This document shows, piece by piece, positions 6,550-10,527 of a stretch of 10,527 bases of DNA. The notes beneath the pieces were generated by a model. The model was not told where the DNA came from. It ran no database searches and saw only the letters and a list, made by a program, of their open reading frames with translations. Position 1 is the stretch's first letter, and each line of letters opens with the position of its first letter. Origin of the DNA: an uncultured Selenomonadales bacterium (lineage in GTDB: Bacteria; Bacillota_C; Negativicutes; Selenomonadales; Selenomonadaceae); contig CAMYWI010000021.1 in NCBI GenBank assembly GCA_947302675.1, positions 1-10,527 of the forward strand, written 5' to 3'. A program made the position numbers and the translations under genes.

Positions 6550-6909
6550 TTAAATTCCTCCTAACTTTAAACCTGCCGCGCAGGCGAGCAAGCCCGCCGC
6601 GACGCTGACGATAACATTTGCCGCCGCCGCGAAGATTTGTCCGTTTTGAATCAGCGCGAGCGTCTCCGCCGAGAAACTTGAAAACGTCGTAAAGCCGCCC
6701 AAGAATCCGACTGCGACGAACAATCTGACTGAATCAAATCGCCCCGCCAAAATCCCCACGACCAAGCCCATTAACAAGCTCCCGAAAAAATTTGCGGTCA
6801 ACGTGCCGAGCGGGAAGTTGCCGAGCTTGCCGGCTAGTGCCGTCGTCACCAAGAATCGGCAGACCGCGCCCAAGCCCCCGCCCATGAATACCAGTAAAAT
6901 TTTTGTCAT
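6550..6909 (-). CDS. crcB: Fluoride exporter CrcB/FluC
   Basis: A 119-residue, four-helix Fluc channel that lets F- leave the cytoplasm and works as a dual-topology dimer. The family signatures are GGGLGAVCRF (10-19), GTLTANFFGSLLMG (35-48, with the conserved Asn at 40) and GFLGGFTTFSSFSAE (68-82, holding the Na+-site and phenylalanine-box residues). A single gene implies a homodimer. It is first in an operon with the cysteine hydrolase and chromate transporter genes. The start ATG (6909) has a modest GGGGGA ribosome binding site. The 80-nt upstream gap is too short and lacks the conserved elements for a fluoride riboswitch, and no strong - strand promoter is evident. Confidence 0.94.
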   Translation of the reverse strand: MTKILLVFMGGGLGAVCRFLVTTALAGKLGNFPLGTLTANFFGSLLMGLVVGILAGRFDSVRLFVAVGFLGGFTTFSSFSAETLALIQNGQIFAAAANVIVSVAAGLLACAAGLKLGGI

Positions 6910-6927
6910 CTCAATCCCCCAGCCCCT

Positions 6928-6948
6928 GTTCCTAGTTCCCAGTTCCTA
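6928..6948. repeat. Heptamer tandem repeat GTTCCTA/GTTCCCA/GTTCCTA
   Basis: Three exact 7-bp steps occupy the divergent gap between crcB and the HMA gene. They cover the -35 position and the spacer of the HMA promoter. This is the same unit length as the run at 1150-1177 with a different sequence. Such heptamer arrays occur as dispersed families in some bacterial genomes. Confidence 0.75.
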
Positions 6949-6957
6949 TGCTATAAT
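6949..6957 (+). promoter_or_regulatory. Extended -10 promoter of the HMA-like gene
   Basis: TGC-TATAAT is a consensus extended -10 element. The -35 position 17 nt upstream (6929-6934, TTCCTA) is poor and falls in the heptamer repeat. Expected transcription start is near 6964, giving a leader of about 26 nt. Confidence 0.7.
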
Positions 6958-6989
6958 TCGTCGGTAAAATTTTCTGCGAGGTGTTTAAA

Positions 6990-7229
6990 ATGTGTAAGGA
7001 ATGCGGTTGCGGCGACGCGGGCAATACTCGCCTGCAGTTCACCGCTAATGGTTATACGCCCGAAAGCGCGGCGGCTGTCGAAAAAAATTTGCTCGGACTG
7101 GCGGGCGTGCTCTATGTTCACATTCACGCGCACGACGGCGAGACCACCATTGACTACAATCCTAAGAAGACTAAGCTCCGCGAGATTTTGAGCGTCTTCG
7201 ACAATCACGGCGTCGAGGCTGATATTTAA
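6990..7229 (+). CDS. HMA-like small protein with N-terminal cysteine cluster
   Basis: A 79-residue protein with the length and pattern of a heavy-metal-associated (ferredoxin-like) domain: a first strand around LQFTANG (15-21), a helix ending in LLGLAGVLYVHIH (34-46), a strand ETTIDYNP (51-58), and a last helix and strand ending HGVEADI. The CxxC that binds metal in canonical HMA proteins should follow NGY, but the sequence there is TPES. Instead the N-terminus begins MCKECGCG, putting C2, C5 and C7 together, which could bind a metal. I chose ATG 6990 because GAGGTG (6978-6983) lies 6 nt before it. A GTG at 6981 lies inside that site. A metal chaperone or sensor role is inferred only. Its stop overlaps the stop of the convergent hydrolase gene. 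Confidence 0.75.
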   Translation: MCKECGCGDAGNTRLQFTANGYTPESAAAVEKNLLGLAGVLYVHIHAHDGETTIDYNPKKTKLREILSVFDNHGVEADI

Positions 7230-7864
7230 AACTTATACCACGAGCGAATCTTTTCAGCGGCGACGGTCGTCGACAAGCCGTGCCCGCAATACAAAACGGT
7301 TTCAGCGGGCAAAGCGAAGACGCGGTTCTTAATCGTGTTCATTAAGTCAATTTCGCTACCGCCCGCCAAATCGGTGCGCCCGTGACCGCCGTAAAAAATC
7401 GTGTCGCCGACAAACGCGACGCGGTTTTTTTCATTGTAGTAAATGGTGCTGTCGATTGTGTGACCGGGCGCGGCGATAACTTCAAGGCTAAAGTTAGGAT
7501 TAACCACCAGCGGAATTTTTTGGTGGTCGTCAAGGATAGTCACGTCGTCAATCGTCGTCTCGACCTCAAAATATTTCGAGCCGTTGTTGGTTGTGTCGCG
7601 AGCATAAAAATTGCCGCCGCGCCCCATGCAAACGGGAATGTTCAAAGCACGACGGAGTTCATTGACCGCGCCGATATGATCATAATGCCCGTGCGTGAGC
7701 AAAATTTTTTCTATCGTGAACTTCTCGCGCTCAATGACTTGCAAAAGCTTATCTGCCTCCGCGCCTGGGTCGATTAGAAAACCGCCGCGCGTCTCGTCGT
7801 CGATAAAGAAATAGGCATTCTCTTCCATAATGCCGAAGATGTCGACTTCCACAGGTAAAATCAT
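7226..7864 (-). CDS. MBL-fold hydrolase, glyoxalase II-like
   Basis: A 212-residue metallo-beta-lactamase-fold hydrolase of the compact YcbL/glyoxalase-II-like type, which binds two metals and cleaves thioesters such as S-lactoylglutathione or related substrates. All ligand positions are visible: THGHYDHIG (57-65; H58, H60, D62, H63), H135 in APGHT, D154 in VGDTIF and H195 in CGHG. It lacks the extra C-terminal substrate domain of classical GloB, so the physiological substrate is uncertain. AGGAG lies 8 nt before the ATG, and the upstream coiled-coil gene ends 13 nt away, so the two are probably one transcript. At the 3' end it overlaps the convergent HMA gene by 4 bp, with no terminator between them. 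Confidence 0.9.
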   Translation of the reverse strand: MILPVEVDIFGIMEENAYFFIDDETRGGFLIDPGAEADKLLQVIEREKFTIEKILLTHGHYDHIGAVNELRRALNIPVCMGRGGNFYARDTTNNGSKYFEVETTIDDVTILDDHQKIPLVVNPNFSLEVIAAPGHTIDSTIYYNEKNRVAFVGDTIFYGGHGRTDLAGGSEIDLMNTIKNRVFALPAETVLYCGHGLSTTVAAEKIRSWYKF

Positions 7865-7877
7865 TTTGTCCGCTCCT

Positions 7878-8801
7878 TTATTTTAAATTAATCTTAGCGA
7901 CAATCTTTTTAAGTTGGTCAAGGTCTTCCTCCGTCAAAGGGGTTTGGTTTTCACTTGTCACGGCTTTAATGGTTTCGAGTCTGGTGGAGAGTTTGACAAC
8001 ATCAAAGCCCAAGTTGTCCAAAGTGGTCGTGACGCTCCTTGAGAGATTGCTGTTAATTTTGACGAGCGCGGCGAGATTTTTATTTGCGACTTCGACAGAG
8101 TTTTTCAAGTCGGCGGCAGTTTCCTTCGCGCCGAGTTTTTCCAGCGACGCGCTAATTTTCTCCATGTCTTTTGTGTAAGACGTTTTAGTTATTTGCGCGA
8201 CGGCGTGATCAATCGTAGCGAGCTTTTTCAAGTCGTCGGTGTTGCTTTGAAGGATGATAGAAATTTTCTCAAGCGCGGCGTTTTGTGCGAAGGAATTTTC
8301 TTCGAGACTTCCGATTAAGGAATTGATTGTCTCGGCGTTTTTAATCTCCTGCGATTGAATAGCGTCGAAAATTTTTTCAAGCGCGGCGTTTTGTGCGGAA
8401 GAATTTTCCTCAAGGCTGGCGACAAGAGAATTCACGGACTCGGCATTTTTAATGAGGCTGATTAAATCTTCCATAGTCGACGACTGCTCGCGGATGATTT
8501 TCAAGTTATCGCGCAGGAGTTGTGTAACGTCGCTTAGGGAACTCATTGCGGTGATAGTCGCGGAGGAGGTCTCGACGATTTTTGTACGGAGCTGTTGGAA
8601 TTGAATTTCCATGCGCTGATGATCTTCCTCCGCCGCTTGCGCCGAACGATTCAAAGCACGACGAAGACTTATCGCCGCGAGCAACGCTCCAACTGCTCCG
8701 ACCGCGCCGCCCGTAATCAAGTCTTCAATCTTCAGAACCGCGCCTAAACTTATCAGCGCGAAAAACAATGCGCCCGCGTAACCGTTTTCACTGCCATTCA
8801 T
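7878..8801 (-). CDS. Membrane-anchored coiled-coil protein with duplicated 36-residue segment
   Basis: I do not recognise a named family. The 307-residue protein starts with two hydrophobic helices (about 8-23 and 28-47, the second rich in Gly and Ala), then a basic patch (LRRALNR, 47-52). The remaining 250 residues look like a long helical, coiled-coil region with heptad leucines. Residues 119-154 and 155-190 are a direct duplication sharing SLEENS and AQNAALEKI. The anchor-plus-coil layout recalls the cytoplasmic stalk of chemoreceptors or a DUF-type membrane scaffold, but no methylation hairpin or HAMP motif is evident. The ATG at 8801 has GGAGG 7 nt upstream. An ATG at 8861 precedes the likely transcription start. 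Its strong promoter lies just after the RTX terminator, and the MBL hydrolase follows in the same transcript. Confidence 0.75.
   Translation of the reverse strand: MNGSENGYAGALFFALISLGAVLKIEDLITGGAVGAVGALLAAISLRRALNRSAQAAEEDHQRMEIQFQQLRTKIVETSSATITAMSSLSDVTQLLRDNLKIIREQSSTMEDLISLIKNAESVNSLVASLEENSSAQNAALEKIFDAIQSQEIKNAETINSLIGSLEENSFAQNAALEKISIILQSNTDDLKKLATIDHAVAQITKTSYTKDMEKISASLEKLGAKETAADLKNSVEVANKNLAALVKINSNLSRSVTTTLDNLGFDVVKLSTRLETIKAVTSENQTPLTEEDLDQLKKIVAKINLK
8232..8447 (-). repeat. Two tandem 108-bp units inside the coiled-coil gene
   Basis: Units at 8340-8447 and 8232-8339 encode the 36-residue repeats. The core AAGCGCGGCGTTTTGTGCG (+ strand) recurs exactly 108 bp apart (8271 and 8379). 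The unit is a whole number of codons and close to five heptads, so copy number could change without breaking the frame or much of the coil. Confidence 0.85.
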
Positions 8802-8832
8802 TTCAAAGCCTCCGCTCAAAAAACTTTCAACG

Positions 8833-8861
8833 ATTTTAACATTAAATCTGCGCACTTGCAA
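8833..8861 (-). promoter_or_regulatory. sigma70-type promoter of the coiled-coil/MBL operon
   Basis: On the - strand TTGCAA (8861-8856), a 17-nt spacer and TAAAAT (8838-8833) form a good promoter. Expected transcription start is near 8826, about 25 nt before the ATG. The -35 box abuts the U tract of the RTX terminator, so the two transcription units are packed back to back. Confidence 0.65.
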
Positions 8862-8898
8862 TAAAAAATGGTCTTACTCCGCGAAGGAGCAAGACCAT
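8862..8898 (-). terminator. Strong intrinsic terminator after the RTX gene
   Basis: Read on the - strand, ATGGTCTTGCTCC pairs with GGAGTAAGACCAT (13 bp, one G-U wobble) around a 5-nt loop and is followed by a T-rich run. It begins about 20 nt after the RTX TAG stop, and should insulate the coiled-coil gene from RTX transcription. Confidence 0.9.
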
Positions 8899-8918
8899 CT
8901 TATTTTTGAGTTGATATT

Positions 8919-10527
8919 CTACTTGAGCTTGGAGCCGCTGATTTTATAAGTCTTGTTGTTAATGTTGAAGGTGTCGCCTTTGGCAACGTTTTTGAAAATT
9001 ACACTGCCGCCGCCAGAAATCGTGAGCGACAAAGTTCCGCTACTGAACTTAGACTTGCGGAACGAGCCGCCCGCTGAGCCATTCGACTTCAAAATCTGGA
9101 GCATGTCGCCGCTTGCGTAATCCATAATGTAATCGTTGCCTTCGCCGGGCTTGTAAATGAACGTGTCCTTACCTGCGCCGCCGTAAAGCGTATCGTTGCC
9201 GGCTCCGCCCCAAAGCGTATCGTTGAGTTTATTGCCCGTGAGGTTGATAGCTTTTGTCCGCGCAGTTGCGTCGCCGACTTCGACACCATTAGCGAACGTC
9301 ACTTTGGCAGAAGAACTATCTGTAAAGATTTGTGCGCCGCCAGTAATCGTGCGAGATGTACCTTTGGAGTCGACGAAGGCAATTTGCTTGCCCTTGCCGT
9401 TTTTAACAGTCAAAGTGCCGCTACTACTTATCGTGAACACTGCGTCGGAACCTTTGACTGTCGAGCTGGCAATCGCCGCGCTGACTTTAATCTTATCGCC
9501 CGTCTCGTAATCTGTTATAACGTCTTTGCCCGCGCTGTAAATGAAAACGTCCTTGCCTTTGCCACCCGTGAGCGTATCGTTGCCGGCTCCGCCCCAAAGC
9601 GTGTCGTTGCCCGCTTGACCATAGAGTTTGTCGTTGCCTGAACTGCCGCCAAGCAGTGAGTCATTGCCGCTACCGCCAAGAATCGTGTTGGCTTTGGCAT
9701 TGCCCGTGAGGTTGATAGTTTTTGTCCGCGCAGTTGCGTCGCCGACCTCAACGCCGGAGGCGAGCGTCACTTTGGCGGAAGAACTGTCAGTAAAGATTTG
9801 TGCGCCGCCAGTAATCGTCCGCGCTTTGCCCTTAGAATCCTCGAAGACAATTTGCTTGCCCTTGCCATTTTTAACAGTCAAAGTGCCGCTACCTATCGTG
9901 AAGACCGCGTCGGAACCTTTGAGCGTCGAATTGGCAATAGCCGCGCTGACTTTAATCTTATCGTCCGTTGCGTAGTCCGTTATAATGTCGTTACCCGCGC
10001 TGTAAATGAATACGTCATTTCCTGCGCTACCCGTGAGCGTATCGTTGCCGTCGCCGCCCGTTAAGGTATCGTTGCCCGCGTCGCCGAAGAGCGAATCATT
10101 GCCCTTGCCGCCCGCGAGATAATCATTGCCCTTGCCGCCGTTGAGCGTGTCGTTTCCTGCGTCGCCATAGAGCGAATCATTTCCACTACCGCCGACGAGT
10201 GAATCATTGCCGCCGCCCGCACTGACTTTCGCGTTCGTCGCCGTGACGTTGAATTTATCTGCGCCGCTCGTCCCGACAAAAGTTTTGCCTTTCATGTTGC
10301 CAGTGAGTTTGACCAAGTAGCCGCTGTCATTCGACTTGAGGGAAGTGCTCGTGCCGAGAATTGCCGCGTCCAACGTTAAAATATTTTTAGCGGGCAGACT
10401 GATCGACGCGGCTTTGACATTCTTCGCCAGACCGGAGAGCACAACTTGAGGCGCGCCGACTTTTTGAGCCGTGTAGACAATCTTGTTGTTTTTGACGGTA
10501 TAAGTTGCGCTCGTGCTCGACTTCAAA
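8919..10527 (-). CDS. RTX (haemolysin-type Ca2+-binding) repeat protein, 5' end outside window
   Basis: The last 535 codons of a secreted or surface protein. The frame is open at the window edge, and the TTG at 10526 has no visible start signals, so the N-terminus is missing. Numbering from that TTG, glycine/aspartate nonapeptides of the GGxGxDxLx type occur in three blocks: about eight at 104-175, five at 284-330 and three at 430-456. These fold as Ca2+-binding beta-rolls. Between blocks lies a 105-residue beta-rich module (starting VFIYSAG, ending NLTGN) present twice, at 171-276 and 326-432. The C-terminus (DTFNINNKTYKISGSKLK) after the last beta-roll fits the uncleaved C-terminal signal of type I secreted proteins. 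No secretion genes are visible here. No enzymatic domain is seen in this part. Stop is TAG, then a strong terminator. Confidence 0.9.
   Translation of the reverse strand, partial: LKSSTSATYTVKNNKIVYTAQKVGAPQVVLSGLAKNVKAASISLPAKNILTLDAAILGTSTSLKSNDSGYLVKLTGNMKGKTFVGTSGADKFNVTATNAKVSAGGGNDSLVGGSGNDSLYGDAGNDTLNGGKGNDYLAGGKGNDSLFGDAGNDTLTGGDGNDTLTGSAGNDVFIYSAGNDIITDYATDDKIKVSAAIANSTLKGSDAVFTIGSGTLTVKNGKGKQIVFEDSKGKARTITGGAQIFTDSSSAKVTLASGVEVGDATARTKTINLTGNAKANTILGGSGNDSLLGGSSGNDKLYGQAGNDTLWGGAGNDTLTGGKGKDVFIYSAGKDVITDYETGDKIKVSAAIASSTVKGSDAVFTISSSGTLTVKNGKGKQIAFVDSKGTSRTITGGAQIFTDSSSAKVTFANGVEVGDATARTKAINLTGNKLNDTLWGGAGNDTLYGGAGKDTFIYKPGEGNDYIMDYASGDMLQILKSNGSAGGSFRKSKFSSGTLSLTISGGGSVIFKNVAKGDTFNINNKTYKISGSKLK
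9231..10016 (-). repeat. Two long direct repeats (about 320 bp) in the RTX gene
   Basis: The segments 9699-10016 and 9231-9551 encode the two beta-rich modules and are clearly similar at the DNA level, with long identical stretches such as those around 9319-9338 and 9787-9806. They differ by one codon in length (a run of S). The spacing is about 465 bp. They are candidates for recombination that would lose or add one module with its beta-roll block. Confidence 0.85.

Noticed and set aside
6910..6989. Fluoride riboswitch in front of crcB
   Set aside because: The gap is about 80 nt, is largely taken up by the divergent promoter and heptamers, and shows none of the conserved pseudoknot segments of the crcB motif.
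9196..9975. Two similar + strand open frames of about 104-115 codons
   Set aside because: They are shadows antisense to the RTX modules, and their mutual similarity reflects the duplicated module. No ribosome binding sites.

Overview
The window reads like a chromosomal segment of a diderm Firmicute, probably of the Negativicutes (Selenomonas relatives). This is inferred from the gene mix: a Firmicutes-type RNase J, a class M (SirTM-like) sirtuin, strong AGGAGG ribosome binding sites, TTG and GTG starts, and a large RTX protein of the kind common in that class. No 16S or other decisive marker is present. There are no rRNA or tRNA genes, no CRISPR array, no transposase and no phage genes.

Left part (1-3533): an AT-rich strip with a decamer repeat leads into a class I/II aminotransferase (+) that has lost about 64 N-terminal residues but keeps all PLP-fold residues. 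It converges on sucD (-), the succinyl-CoA synthetase alpha subunit, which has no sucC beside it. Upstream of sucD is a class M sirtuin gene (-). Two extra, mutually identical 258-bp copies of that sirtuin's 3' end are stacked in tandem between it and the sucD promoter. The extra copies differ from the functional 3' end at about a dozen positions, so they look like the tail of a diverged paralogue.

Middle part (3534-7229): RNase J (+) is transcribed away from the sirtuin and ends in a clear terminator. Facing it is a tightly coupled three-gene operon (-): fluC/crcB (fluoride exporter), a nicotinamidase-like cysteine hydrolase, and a short chromate transporter. The gene junctions are TAAATG and ATGA. 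Diverging from it is a 79-residue HMA-like protein (+) with an N-terminal cysteine cluster. Its promoter sits on a run of heptamer repeats.

Right part (7226-10527): a glyoxalase-II-like metallo-beta-lactamase hydrolase (-) overlaps the HMA gene tail to tail. It is probably co-transcribed with an upstream membrane-anchored coiled-coil protein (-) that carries a duplicated 36-residue segment. Beyond a strong terminator is the 3' part of a repeat-rich RTX protein gene (-), whose 5' end lies outside the window.

Most of the window is ordinary chromosomal housekeeping and ion-stress content. The feature that most merits attention is the sirtuin 3'-tail array (2184-2957). Other notable points are the truncated aminotransferase with repeats at both ends, the heptamer repeat families, the noncanonical HMA protein and the coiled-coil protein next to the RTX gene. 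I did not find a convincing new multi-gene defence or mobile system.
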